Below, in pieces: positions 51,599 through 61,320 of a stretch of 64,000 bases of DNA. The notes beneath the pieces were generated by a model. The model was not told where the DNA came from and did no database searches. It saw only the letters and a list, made by a program, of their open reading frames with translations. Position 1 is the first letter of the stretch. Every line of letters begins with the position of its first letter. The translations under genes and the position numbers were made by a program. Where the stretch lies: the NCBI GenBank assembly GCA_964523395.1, contig CAZFXS010000008.1, positions 1 through 64,000 on the forward strand. Direction: 5' to 3'. Source of the stretch: JANYJZ01 sp964523395 (GTDB lineage Bacteria; Bacteroidota; Ignavibacteria; UBA10030; SZUA-254).

Positions 51599-52774
51599 AT
51601 GAAGAATATTTGCATACTCGGTTCCACAGGTTCCATCGGTCAAAACAGTCTGGAAGTCATCTCAAATTTCCCGGGACAGTTTCGTCCGGCATATCTGACG
51701 ACCAATAAAAACATCAATCTCCTTAAAAAGCAGATTGACCGTTTTCGTCCTGATGCTGTTGCTGTGCTTGATGAAAGCTCCGCTTCGATTCTGAGGCAAA
51801 TGGTTGACGGTTCGGTAAAAGTTTATTCCGGCGAGGAAGGATTCATTGAACTCGCCACTAAAAATGATACTGATATTGTCATCAGTTCATTGGTCGGATT
51901 TGCAGGGCTCAGGCCAACAATTGAAGCGATCAAGCATGGAAAAACCGTAGCACTCGCTAACAAAGAAACTCTTGTTGTCGCGGGAGAGATTATTACTAAG
52001 CTCGTCTGGGAACACAACGCCACACTGGTTCCAATCGACAGCGAACACAGCGCTATTCTTCAGTGCCTTGTCGGCGAGCATTCCGATCATATTTCAAAAT
52101 TGATTTTAACCGCATCCGGCGGGCCGTTTCTCAGGCTCAATAAACACGAGTTCGGAAGCGTAACCGTTGATCAGGCACTTAATCATCCCAACTGGAAAAT
52201 GGGGAATAAAATTACCATTGATTCCGCTACGATGATGAATAAGGGGCTTGAAATTATAGAAGCGCACTGGCTGTTTAATCTTCCGTCTCAAAAAATCGAA
52301 GTATTGATACACCCCCAGTCTATCATTCACTCCATGGTAGAATTCATTGATGGTTCAGTCAAGGCGCAACTCGGCATACCGGACATGAAAATTCCCATTC
52401 AATATGCACTGACGTATCCTAAGCGTGTATCTTCCACATTTACCAGGGTAGATTTTGCCAAACTTGGTGAGATGACGTTCTTGAAACCTGACACGGAAAA
52501 ATTCGAATCAATTGTACTAGCATACCGCGCGCTGGAAACCGGCGGCACCGCGCCAACCGTACTGAATGCAGCAAATGAAGTCGCTGTTGATTTGTTTCTC
52601 AACGGCAAAATAAAATTTCACCAGATTCCGTATTTAATCGGCGAAGCGCTTGGAAGGCACTCTGCGGAACAAGCGCCGACACTTGAAAAAATTATCGATA
52701 CCGACCATCATACACGCGCAAGTGTGCGTGAACATGGTCTTCATTTACAGGAAAGAGTCTATGCAGGCACTTAG
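51599..52774 (+). CDS. dxr: 1-deoxy-D-xylulose-5-phosphate reductoisomerase
   Basis: A 391-residue enzyme of the MEP isoprenoid pathway making 2-C-methyl-D-erythritol 4-phosphate. GSTGSIGQNSLEVI binds NADPH; DSEHSAILQCL holds metal and substrate ligands; SGGPF and NWKMGNKITIDSATMMNKGLE are conserved. It overlaps rseP by 14 bases. Its product feeds the polyprenyl synthase elsewhere in this window. Confidence 0.97.
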   Translation: MKNICILGSTGSIGQNSLEVISNFPGQFRPAYLTTNKNINLLKKQIDRFRPDAVAVLDESSASILRQMVDGSVKVYSGEEGFIELATKNDTDIVISSLVGFAGLRPTIEAIKHGKTVALANKETLVVAGEIITKLVWEHNATLVPIDSEHSAILQCLVGEHSDHISKLILTASGGPFLRLNKHEFGSVTVDQALNHPNWKMGNKITIDSATMMNKGLEIIEAHWLFNLPSQKIEVLIHPQSIIHSMVEFIDGSVKAQLGIPDMKIPIQYALTYPKRVSSTFTRVDFAKLGEMTFLKPDTEKFESIVLAYRALETGGTAPTVLNAANEVAVDLFLNGKIKFHQIPYLIGEALGRHSAEQAPTLEKIIDTDHHTRASVREHGLHLQERVYAGT

Positions 52775-54080
52775 TATGATATTTTATACCGGCATTGTTC
52801 TCGGGGTGCTGGTGTTTATTCACGAACTTGGCCATTTTCTCGCGGCAAAATTCTGTGGCATGCGCGTTGACCGGTTTTCAATCGGCTTTCCTCCGCGCGC
52901 GTTTGGAAAAAAAATCGGCGATACCGATTATTGCGTCTCCTGGATTCCGCTCGGCGGATATGTGAAGATCGCAGGTATGGTGGATGAAAGTTTCGACACT
53001 GAATTTATGAATCGCGAACCGCAACCGTGGGAATTCCGCGCAAAGCCAATATGGGCAAGGATGTTCGTCATCTGCGCGGGTGTTATTATGAATATTCTTC
53101 TGGCAATCGTGATTTTCTGGGGAATTCACTACTCTAAGGGAAGAGATACAGTTGAAACGACTGAAATCGGATATGTCGCTGAACATAGTGCCGCGCAAAA
53201 GGCCGGGCTTCTCGCGGGAGATAAAATTCTTTCCGTTAACGGCACCCCAACAACTCATTGGGAGGAGCTCCAGAATATTCTCTATATTGACAACATGGGA
53301 GATGATTTAACTATCAATATTAACCGCAATGGGAAAGAACAATCTGTTTTTATACCTCACTCTGACATGCCAGCATTGTCCGAGGAAGCATCTATCGGCA
53401 TTTCAATCGCTCACACCGTATCGGTAATTAATTCGGTTGAATTGGGAATGCCTGCCGAGAAACTCGGGCTACTGCCTGCCGACACCCTGTTAACATTTAA
53501 CAGCAAGCCTGTTACCAGCCGCCAGGAGATTATTACGTATATCAAGAGCCACGCAGATTCCAATATTGCCCTGGAATGGAAACGCGGATCTGAAATCATG
53601 AAAGGTACGACAAAAGTTTCCAAAGAAGGCCGCATTGGAATCAGTATTGGAGTTGCGTATACAGGACCGATCAAACATATTCAGTTCACCGTCTGGGAAG
53701 CTTTTTCGGAAGGAATAAATGAAGTTGGCAGATCTGTCCGCCTCTTTTATCTGACCATCAGCAAGATTTTTGTGGGTAAAGCAAAAGTCAAAGATTCATT
53801 TGGAGGCCCCCTTACCATTGCTAAATTCGCGTCTCAAAGCGCTGAGCTTGGTTTGGTAACGTTTCTCTTGTTTATGGCGCAATTAAGTATGACGCTGGCA
53901 ATCATGAACATTCTCCCTATTCCCGCCCTCGATGGCGGGCATCTGGTAATGCTTATCTACGAAAAAGTTTCTCGGCGTGAAATCCCCAATAAAATCAAGC
54001 TTGGCATTCAACAAGCAGGTTTTATCCTTCTTCTTGCCTTTATGGCATTTGTCATTTACAACGATTTTACCCGTTTCTAA
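52761..54080 (+). CDS. rseP: Site-2 zinc metalloprotease RseP
   Basis: A 439-residue inner-membrane protease that performs the second cut in regulated intramembrane proteolysis. HELGHFLAAKF (His21, Glu22, His25) is in the first transmembrane helix, two PDZ regions follow (about 125-200 and 205-285), and LDGGH is in the third membrane segment. The frame is open to 52650, but AGGAAAG lies ~6 bases before ATG 52761, inside the dxr end; ATG 52776 is an alternative start. The order dxr-rseP is classical. A FecR-domain gene lies about 1.2 kb downstream; whether its product is a substrate is unknown. Confidence 0.95.
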   Translation: MQALSMIFYTGIVLGVLVFIHELGHFLAAKFCGMRVDRFSIGFPPRAFGKKIGDTDYCVSWIPLGGYVKIAGMVDESFDTEFMNREPQPWEFRAKPIWARMFVICAGVIMNILLAIVIFWGIHYSKGRDTVETTEIGYVAEHSAAQKAGLLAGDKILSVNGTPTTHWEELQNILYIDNMGDDLTININRNGKEQSVFIPHSDMPALSEEASIGISIAHTVSVINSVELGMPAEKLGLLPADTLLTFNSKPVTSRQEIITYIKSHADSNIALEWKRGSEIMKGTTKVSKEGRIGISIGVAYTGPIKHIQFTVWEAFSEGINEVGRSVRLFYLTISKIFVGKAKVKDSFGGPLTIAKFASQSAELGLVTFLLFMAQLSMTLAIMNILPIPALDGGHLVMLIYEKVSRREIPNKIKLGIQQAGFILLLAFMAFVIYNDFTRF

Positions 54081-54218
54081 ATCACAACAGGTGACAAACC
54101 CCACATAGCGCTTTGCCCTTTCCTCTATATTGCGGATATTAATTCACTTTGGTTGATTTAATCCAAAGAATTCACTATTATTTTTTGCCTTTTAGGCTGA
54201 TTTTTGGTCGGAGTTTCT

Positions 54219-55304
54219 ATGAAATCAACGATATCACACATATCACTCCTTGCGGCTGTTTTCATCGTTTTAACGATGATCCGGACATCCCCGGCGCTGG
54301 CGCAGGGCTGCCAGTTAGGCCTGAACGTGACGTATACTCCCGTTCAGCAGCTCTCCATTGCGGACATAGATTTTGAACACTTTCAAAGCCGCAGTCTGCT
54401 GTTCACAGTTTCCATTACCAATAATGGACTGATACCTGCTACGGCGCGGCTGCGCGGCACCATGCGGGTACGCCTTTCAAATGGTCAATATAATGGGACC
54501 GCATTAACATTCTTATCAGAATCTTTTTCCGTACCGCTTGAAGGAAGAGTAGTTACAAATCTGCAACTGGGCAATAATTCCGACATCAAGATGGATGAGT
54601 TTGATTTTGATGATGCCGCGAAAACAAATGTTCAGGATGTCGCGCTTTCTACCGGAAAATTTCCGGCCGGACTCTATACGTTGAAAATTCTTCTTGAAGA
54701 AGTCGCATGCCCGGTTGTTGAGGATAAAGACATAGAGCTTGATCTCCGCAACCCATCCCGCATCGAACTTCGTTCTCCGCGCGATGGTGAGACGACTTCC
54801 GAATTTCCCCTCTTTGAATTTTTCTCCGATGAATATCCGGTTGTTCTAACTGTTGCGGAATTTGAATCCGGTCAATCGCGTTCGGACGCGCTGAGCCGGA
54901 AACCGGCCATGCTTGAAGTGGAACTGACAGGGCAATCATCATTCCTGTACTCCGGAGGACGTCCTTTGGAGCAGGAAAAACAATATGTCTGGAATGTCAA
55001 GCATTCCACCTTCGGCACCGGCGGATCGCAAAATGTTGTCATGAGCCCGATCGGATTGTTTACCGTATCAAACCTTCCCCCCGACCCTGAAGCCGGATCC
55101 GCGGTTACCGGCGCAATTATTTCACGATTGAAAGAAATTTTTGGTGAGAGATATCCGGGAATTTTTGAGCAAATCGAGAATGGTAATTTCAAGATCAGCG
55201 GATCGTTTTCCCTCAATCAAACGCCTCAGACTGAGGCACAACTGCTCCAACTTCTGAATGACCTTCAGGAGATCAGCGATTCAGTTGATTTAACATTTGA
55301 ATAA
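54219..55304 (+). CDS. Secreted protein of unknown function
   Basis: A 361-residue protein with a signal peptide (1-28, ending PALAQG). The N-terminal ~150 residues look like a CARDB/Ig-like beta domain (TVSITNNGLIPATARLRGTM, GLYTLKILLEE), and a second beta domain follows (FPLFEFFSDEYPVVLTVAEFE, KQYVWNVKHS), leading to a helical tail. GGAG (54210-54213) lies 5 bases ahead of ATG 54219; an upstream in-frame start at 54204 is less likely. It is the first gene of a four-gene plus-strand cluster with a FecR protein, an outer-membrane protein and a cyclase. I do not recognise it as a named family. Confidence 0.65.
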   Translation: MKSTISHISLLAAVFIVLTMIRTSPALAQGCQLGLNVTYTPVQQLSIADIDFEHFQSRSLLFTVSITNNGLIPATARLRGTMRVRLSNGQYNGTALTFLSESFSVPLEGRVVTNLQLGNNSDIKMDEFDFDDAAKTNVQDVALSTGKFPAGLYTLKILLEEVACPVVEDKDIELDLRNPSRIELRSPRDGETTSEFPLFEFFSDEYPVVLTVAEFESGQSRSDALSRKPAMLEVELTGQSSFLYSGGRPLEQEKQYVWNVKHSTFGTGGSQNVVMSPIGLFTVSNLPPDPEAGSAVTGAIISRLKEIFGERYPGIFEQIENGNFKISGSFSLNQTPQTEAQLLQLLNDLQEISDSVDLTFE

Positions 55305-55329
55305 TTTTTGATTGAGAAGGAGAATGAAA

Positions 55330-56031
55330 ATGAAAATTACTACAAATACTCTGAAAATATTGACTGCGATATGTTTAATTCTTACCGTCGCTCTTAGCAT
55401 TGGTTTTACATATAGAGCTGCGAATGTCGCGCTGATTACCAAAGTTATTCAGGATGTAACAAAGAAAACTTCCGAAGCAGAGTGGCAAAAAGCCGGCAAA
55501 GGCGAAACACTCCTCTCGGGTGATAAGGTACGCACGGGCCAGAAATCTCTCGCGGTCGTAAAATTCCTTGATAACAGTATTGTTCGTGTCCGTGAAAACT
55601 CAGAACTTACAATGAACACTGAAGTTGCCGGAGTCGGCACACTGAGAAATGTCCAGCTGAATAAAGGCGGTTATGGATTTCATGTCAAGAAACAGCAGAA
55701 CGATCAGTTCCGCCTGACGTCACCGACATCAGTGGCTTCCATCCGGGGAACGATGGGGAAATTTTCCGGTGGCGCAGGAGCCGACACACTCGTAGTTACA
55801 GAAGGGTTGGTAAATCTGCGCAATATTATTTCCGGTAAGGAGGTCGATGTCGCGGCCGGAGAAATCGGGTTTTCCAACGAAGACGGGACTGTCTCTTCAC
55901 GGAAAGCAACTGAACAGGAGCTCGCCGATGCCAATAGCACCGCGACGGGCGGTACCGACAACGAGCTCAAGCTTGAACTGCGCGACGGACAGGGCAACAA
56001 GAAAGAATTAAAACTTAAATATAAGAAATAA
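55330..56031 (+). CDS. FecR-domain exported protein
   Basis: A 233-residue protein with an N-terminal hydrophobic anchor or signal (about 8-28) and a FecR domain (about 45-170): GETLLSGDKVRTGQKSLAVVKFLDNSIVRV and LTSPTSVASIRGTMGKF are typical blocks. The tail is charged and low-complexity (KLELRDGQGNKKELKLKYKK). It lacks the N-terminal anti-sigma cytoplasmic part of true FecR, so it is likely a periplasmic or surface FecR-domain protein, not an anti-sigma factor. The start was set at ATG 55330 because AAGGAG at 55317-55322 is 7 bases away, while ATG 55324 is too close. Confidence 0.85.
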   Translation: MKITTNTLKILTAICLILTVALSIGFTYRAANVALITKVIQDVTKKTSEAEWQKAGKGETLLSGDKVRTGQKSLAVVKFLDNSIVRVRENSELTMNTEVAGVGTLRNVQLNKGGYGFHVKKQQNDQFRLTSPTSVASIRGTMGKFSGGAGADTLVVTEGLVNLRNIISGKEVDVAAGEIGFSNEDGTVSSRKATEQELADANSTATGGTDNELKLELRDGQGNKKELKLKYKK

Positions 56032-56102
56032 TATATGCGATGATGCCTGCACCGATACGATGTACTTACACCAGCGTATTCACACAAACTGGTGACTTTA
56101 TC

Positions 56103-58556
56103 ATGAAATTCATTTCGGTGTCCGCACCGGTTTTCAGACAGCGCCTCCGGCTTGTTGCCGCGGCGCTGTCTCTGTTTATATCCTTCGCTTCGGCGCAGGT
56201 CAGCGAGCGCATTGCCGTATTCAAAGCTGAACCGTATCAGGCAGGAATGCCGATGACGATTACAGTCGAACTTTCAAATATTGCCGGCATCGATCATATT
56301 GAATTCGGATACCGGCAGTTCGGCAAACAAGTATACTCCCGCCGAGAAATGATTTTGACCAGCACTACCGCAACACTGACAATTCCTGCGGAAGACCTTG
56401 CACCTCCGTTTCTTGAATATTTTATTGTGTTTTTTAGCCCGGGAGGAATAATTGTAGAAACCTATCCATTATCAGACCCGGAAAACCATCCATATCAAAT
56501 TCAGTTAGAGGAAACTAAACCTTCCCAGAATGATATTATTATTCTGAGCCCTGAAGAAAACGAAAAGGTGCTGGCGGAAGATGTTGTGATTTCTTTTTCG
56601 CTGCTCCACACTGACAGTTCCGTGAACTCTCAGGCAACAAAAATATTTATCGATGGCGCTGACATTACTTCTTCCGCAGTTATCAGCAACGAGTTGGTAA
56701 TAATAAACGCCGATAACAATGCAGTGACATTATCCCCCGGGTCACATACTATTCGCGTTGATCTGTTTAACAACGATGGCGCGTTACGTTCCTCCACAAG
56801 CTGGTCATTTATTGTCCGGGGGTTCGTCGATCAACCCTTTGTCGCATCGGACGAATCATATGCAACGTGGAAATACAGAGGCTCCGCCCAGCTCGAGACA
56901 AGAAATGAGAACATCAGCAACACCGTAACGCCGTATAACCGCGCAACTCTTTCTGCCAGCGCATCCTCGGGTGATTTTATTATGAATGGAAGGTTATACC
57001 TGACCAATGAGGAAAATTCCAGCCGCCAGCCACAAAACCGCTACTTCATTGGCGCCGAATATAAATGGATAAAACTGGGATATGGAGACACATACCCTGT
57101 TTTTTCAGACATGATTATGACGGGGAAACGCGTGCGCGGATTAAACGGCAATCTGTCTGTTGGTCCGTTCAGTCTTGATGTTATTTTAGGCGATATTACA
57201 CGGCACATCGATACCGATGTTCTGAAGATATTTCCGGTTGATAGTCTTACCTCAGAACAACAGCAGGATTCTCTCGCTTCCTTCATTCTCTACGATTCTA
57301 CGTCGGCTACTCACCAATGGGCAAAAATACGGTACGGAACGTTTGACCGCAACTTGTTTATCGTCAGTCCGACATTTGGTAGAGCCGACAATAGGATTCG
57401 TTTCAGCTATCTGAAATCGAAAGACGATATCGGATCAATCCGGTACGGTGTTAAGCCCCAGGAAAATGCCGTCTTCGGAACTGATTTATTATTGACATTT
57501 GACCGCCGGAATATCGAAATCACTGGGCAGGCAGCAGTCAGCATGACAAACAACGATATCACCAACGGGTCTTTGACGGAAGAGGAAATTTATCAGATTT
57601 TTGACGGGTCGGGCGATATTGATCCCGACGATGTTAACGATATGCGAAAATACTTCTCAGGAATCATTACGGTGAATGAGCATCTTGTGCCTCTCTCGCT
57701 AAAGAACACTTCAACCCTCGCCTATGATGCGGGGCTGGCATTGCATTACTTTGATAATTCGTTCAGGTTTACTTACCTGCGCCACGGCGAAAGTTTTCAG
57801 TCATTTGGTCAACCATTCTTCCGGACAGACATCAAAGGATATTCTATCACCGATCGTCTTCGCCTTGTTGACAATCAGCTTCTTATCAGCGGCGGGTACG
57901 AGCGCCTGCAGGATAATACAGCTCAGACAAAAGCCACAACAACAACAAGCCAAACCGGAAATATCGGCGTTACGTACACTTCCAGGACCGATGTTCCGAG
58001 TATTACCATCGGGTATCTCCTGTCATCAAATGATAACGAGATCCATCCCGATTCTTTATTCTCCAGAGACGATCAGACCAATCGTTTTATTGTTCAACTC
58101 AATAAACGTTTTGTGTACGGCGCACAGCACACGGCAACATTAGGGTTTACAACCTCATCACGCAACGATAAAACTGTACAAAACCTGGATACCCGTACAA
58201 CCACCGTCACCCTCGGCAACGTTTCAAAGTTTTCCATTCCGCTTCAGACAACGTTTTCGCTGGGCATCAATTCAACGGAATTTTCATCGCTTGGCTCTTC
58301 TCAAACCGCAACGGCAACAGAAATACATTATACAACTCTCTATGTGAACGGGATATACCAACTTTTCGACAACCGTTTGAGATTATCAGGGACTGTTAAT
58401 CCGACATTCGGTGATATTTCCCGGACATTGCTGGATGCCGGAGCGCAATACTTTTTCGTCACAAACCTGAGCCTGCAAAGCCAGTTAAGCATCTATCTGA
58501 ATAAGCAAACGGACAATGATATCATCTGGAGTTTCATCCTCCGTTACGATATCTGA
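56103..58556 (+). CDS. Large outer-membrane protein of the cyclase cluster
   Basis: An 817-residue protein with a signal peptide (1-31, ending FASAQ). N-terminal beta domains (about 35-130; 150-240 has SPEENEKVLAEDVVISFSL and HTIRVDLFNNDGALR, an Ig-like pattern) precede a long C-terminal half rich in alternating, aromatic-ended strands (for example RFIVQLNKRFVYGAQHTATLGFTT and LSIYLNKQ), the usual look of a large barrel. It may be a 16- to 22-strand outer-membrane channel or a scaffold. The start is ATG 56103, chosen because the signal peptide begins there. It is 71 bases after the FecR gene and 6 bases before the cyclase gene. No family name is recognised. Confidence 0.7.
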   Translation: MKFISVSAPVFRQRLRLVAAALSLFISFASAQVSERIAVFKAEPYQAGMPMTITVELSNIAGIDHIEFGYRQFGKQVYSRREMILTSTTATLTIPAEDLAPPFLEYFIVFFSPGGIIVETYPLSDPENHPYQIQLEETKPSQNDIIILSPEENEKVLAEDVVISFSLLHTDSSVNSQATKIFIDGADITSSAVISNELVIINADNNAVTLSPGSHTIRVDLFNNDGALRSSTSWSFIVRGFVDQPFVASDESYATWKYRGSAQLETRNENISNTVTPYNRATLSASASSGDFIMNGRLYLTNEENSSRQPQNRYFIGAEYKWIKLGYGDTYPVFSDMIMTGKRVRGLNGNLSVGPFSLDVILGDITRHIDTDVLKIFPVDSLTSEQQQDSLASFILYDSTSATHQWAKIRYGTFDRNLFIVSPTFGRADNRIRFSYLKSKDDIGSIRYGVKPQENAVFGTDLLLTFDRRNIEITGQAAVSMTNNDITNGSLTEEEIYQIFDGSGDIDPDDVNDMRKYFSGIITVNEHLVPLSLKNTSTLAYDAGLALHYFDNSFRFTYLRHGESFQSFGQPFFRTDIKGYSITDRLRLVDNQLLISGGYERLQDNTAQTKATTTTSQTGNIGVTYTSRTDVPSITIGYLLSSNDNEIHPDSLFSRDDQTNRFIVQLNKRFVYGAQHTATLGFTTSSRNDKTVQNLDTRTTTVTLGNVSKFSIPLQTTFSLGINSTEFSSLGSSQTATATEIHYTTLYVNGIYQLFDNRLRLSGTVNPTFGDISRTLLDAGAQYFFVTNLSLQSQLSIYLNKQTDNDIIWSFILRYDI

Positions 58557-58562
58557 TTACTC

Positions 58563-60770
58563 ATGCCACGATTTTTGTCGAATCCGTTTCGATCGTTGCT
58601 GACTAATATCGGCATCAGCATCGCCGTTGTTGTTCTCGTCCTCTTTCTCACACAAAACATTCTCTTTGAATTTACACCGCTCCGCCGCGCTGAACTTTCC
58701 CTTATCGATCATCGTTTTCAACAACGTGGCATCCGCGCGTCCGCGCTGGATTCTTCAAATATTATCATAGTCGCAATTTCACAGGATTCATACCATGCCT
58801 TGCCGGACAAGTGGCCATGGCCAAAATCGTACTACGTCAAACTGATTAAAAACCTGGAACGTGCCGGCGCGAAAGCAATCGGGCTCGATATTGTATTCAG
58901 CTCTTCCGATGCGAATAATCCTGCCGAAGAACAAGAGCTTCGTTCTTTAATTAAGGGTTCGTCAAAAGTTGTGCTTGCCGGGAAGTTAGAACCTGACCCG
59001 CGGTACTATCTTATCCGCCGCGGCACGGAAGATTATGGAAACATTTTCACTGACTCCGCAAGCCACATCGGCATGGTCAATGTACCGACCGACGTCGACG
59101 GCATTCTGCGCAGGTACATGCCGTTCGCGTATGACTCATCACGCAGTAAACGACTTCCAACGTTCTCGACAGCGTTGTTAAACGTGTATTTCAATCAGCC
59201 GCCGATGCATACGGCAGCGGTTGAAGGCGATAATTTTAATTTTTTAGGAAGGCTGATACCTAAATACGATTCAACTTCATTTCTCATTAATTATTATGGC
59301 CCATCCGGCGTATTCAGAAGAGTCAATATTGCCGATGTGCTAGACGATAAAGATTTCCTGACGGTAGATGAGATGGAACATCCGGGTGAAGAAGTAAATA
59401 CCTTCGATGATCCCGACAACGGATATCTTACTGATGGGACGTTTAACGGCAAAATAGTATTGGTTGGCTCCATAATGCCGGAGGACAAAGATCTCTTCTC
59501 TGTTTCGCTTGGCGAAGGAAAACGCGATGGCGACAACCAGATGTACGGCGTTGAAATCCATGCGAATGTCATTCAAAATATTCTTGCAAGGGATTTTATT
59601 GTCAAAGAGCCATTTTGGCTCACAGCAATAGTTGCATTTGGACTGAGTCTGTTTACATTCGCGCTCACTGCCGGTATTAAAGCTATACGCACGCGTTACA
59701 GCGCGCAGCTGGAAATCCTCGGGCTGGCCGTTATCTTTGCTGAGCTGTTTATTATCTATTGGGTATCGATACGGCTTTTCACCGAAGCAAACTATCTTAC
59801 CGATATGATGAGTCCGATTTTGACCGTCATCGGCTGTTATGTCACCAGTACGATATATAATTATGTAACCGAACGAAAGCAGCGTATGCTAATTAAGAGC
59901 ATGTTTACCCAGTATGTGAACCCCTCGGTTGTGGATGAGCTTCTTGCGAATCCAGAAAAGCTCCGGCTGGGCGGCGAACGCAAAGAGCTGACAGTATTTT
60001 TCAGCGACATTGAACATTTCACGGGAATTTCCGAGAAGATCCCTCCGGAAGACCTTGTGGCTATCCTCAATGAATATCTCAGCGTGATGACGACAATTAT
60101 TTTTACACACGGTGGAACACTGGATAAATATCAGGGTGACGCAATCGTGGCATTCTGGGGTGCTCCTATTCCGCAGAGAGACCATACGCTGCGCGCATGC
60201 AAAGCAGCGGTGGAAATGCAAAAAGTGCTTCAGGTGATGAGAGAGAACTGGCAGAAAGAAGGGAAGCCGCAGCTCAATGTCCGCATCGGCATTAACACGG
60301 GCGAGATGATTGTCGGTAATATGGGAGGAATGGGGAGATTCGATTATACTGTTATCGGTGACAGTGTAAACCTCGGCGCACGGCTTGAAGGAGCGAATAA
60401 ACAATATAAAACAAACATCCTGGTCAGCGAACATACGTACCGCAAAATCGCGGGATCGGTGTTTGCCCGTGAACTCGATTTACTGGTAGTCGCCGGAAAA
60501 ACAGAACCGATACGCGTGTATGAACTCATCGGTATTATCGGTGAAGATACGATTCCTTCTCACATCGCGAAACTGACTGAACACTATACACAAGGGTTGA
60601 TATATTATCGCAACAGAGAGTGGTCGAAGGCGATTGAAGAATTTCAGCAGTGTCTGATGCTTGTCCCGGCCGATTATCCATCGCAGTTATACATTGAACG
60701 GTGCCGGCAGTATCTTGTATCTCCTCCTACCGCAGATTGGAACGGCGCGTTTATCCTTGAATCAAAATAG
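58563..60770 (+). CDS. CHASE2-domain adenylate cyclase
   Basis: A 735-residue membrane cyclase. An N-terminal helix (about 15-35) leads into an extracytoplasmic CHASE2 sensor domain (about 40-350, with IIIVAISQDSYHALPDKWPW and AIGLDIVFSS). Three membrane helices (about 351-372, 385-405, 415-432) precede the class III cyclase domain (about 470-650): metal ligands Asp482 (FFSDIEHF) and Asp526, a Lys522 in LDKYQGDAIVAF that selects adenine, and a FDYTVIGDSVNLGARLEG segment with the Thr and the transition-state Asn and Arg. A TPR-like tail follows (YYRNREWSKAIEEFQQCL). It should make cAMP in response to an envelope signal, and is encoded next to the FecR and outer-membrane proteins. Confidence 0.93.
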   Translation: MPRFLSNPFRSLLTNIGISIAVVVLVLFLTQNILFEFTPLRRAELSLIDHRFQQRGIRASALDSSNIIIVAISQDSYHALPDKWPWPKSYYVKLIKNLERAGAKAIGLDIVFSSSDANNPAEEQELRSLIKGSSKVVLAGKLEPDPRYYLIRRGTEDYGNIFTDSASHIGMVNVPTDVDGILRRYMPFAYDSSRSKRLPTFSTALLNVYFNQPPMHTAAVEGDNFNFLGRLIPKYDSTSFLINYYGPSGVFRRVNIADVLDDKDFLTVDEMEHPGEEVNTFDDPDNGYLTDGTFNGKIVLVGSIMPEDKDLFSVSLGEGKRDGDNQMYGVEIHANVIQNILARDFIVKEPFWLTAIVAFGLSLFTFALTAGIKAIRTRYSAQLEILGLAVIFAELFIIYWVSIRLFTEANYLTDMMSPILTVIGCYVTSTIYNYVTERKQRMLIKSMFTQYVNPSVVDELLANPEKLRLGGERKELTVFFSDIEHFTGISEKIPPEDLVAILNEYLSVMTTIIFTHGGTLDKYQGDAIVAFWGAPIPQRDHTLRACKAAVEMQKVLQVMRENWQKEGKPQLNVRIGINTGEMIVGNMGGMGRFDYTVIGDSVNLGARLEGANKQYKTNILVSEHTYRKIAGSVFARELDLLVVAGKTEPIRVYELIGIIGEDTIPSHIAKLTEHYTQGLIYYRNREWSKAIEEFQQCLMLVPADYPSQLYIERCRQYLVSPPTADWNGAFILESK

Positions 60771-60773
60771 CGG

Positions 60774-61319
60774 TTATCGTAACGAGGAAAGAAATGCCTG
60801 CTGGGCAGCAAACACCGTTTTGGCAGCCTCGGCAGATACATTGTCCGAAACCGCTTCACACTCATAGTACCGCGACTTCAGCGAAAATACGATAATACTC
60901 TTCCACCCGTTACCGCTATCCTTTAATTCATATCCAAAGCATTTTTTCTCGTTCAGGTTAAATTCAGAAATTGATGGTTTTCCCGCGGGGGCATTCATAT
61001 CTTCCCGGAAACTTAAACTTAATTCGGCCAGCAGGCGAAGCCCTTGTTCCTTCACTTTCTGAGCGGATGGACGATCGAGGTTTATTTCTTTGACGGCAAC
61101 CGCCGCGGCAATATCCTCACGAAGTAACCACGTAACGGCTCCTTCAGGAATTGTATCTCCTCCCGGGGCATACCATCCGCGCGGCACCTGTCCGGTAAAT
61201 ACACCGTCCTGAGAACGCACCATCGTTTCGAGCAACGGATAGGTAACAATTAAAGGCGCGCGCGATGCGCAGGAACAAAGCAAGAGCGACAGAAGAAGTA
61301 TTCCGGAAAAATATTTCAC
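60774..61319 (-). CDS. Lipoprotein of unknown function with GTG start
   Basis: A 181-residue lipoprotein. The lipobox LLCSC marks a lipidated Cys near residue 16, after GTG-encoded MKYFSGILLLSLL. A frame is open far upstream (to 61547) over the PorV-like gene, but the GTG at 61319 starts the signal exactly 1 base after that gene's stop codon, so this is the likely start. The rest is a single globular alpha/beta domain with a YELKDSGNGWKSIIVFSLKSRYYECEAVS strand region. It may be the lipoprotein partner of the PorV-like protein. It converges with the cyclase gene, the stops being 3 bases apart. Confidence 0.65.
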   Translation of the reverse strand: MKYFSGILLLSLLLCSCASRAPLIVTYPLLETMVRSQDGVFTGQVPRGWYAPGGDTIPEGAVTWLLREDIAAAVAVKEINLDRPSAQKVKEQGLRLLAELSLSFREDMNAPAGKPSISEFNLNEKKCFGYELKDSGNGWKSIIVFSLKSRYYECEAVSDNVSAEAAKTVFAAQQAFLSSLR

Positions 61320-61320
61320 G

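Noticed and set aside
54147..54197. Weak dyads upstream of the secreted unknown gene
   Set aside because: CTTTGG/CCAAAG and GCCT/AGGC stems are short and the second lacks a proper T-run position, so neither a terminator nor an operator can be supported.
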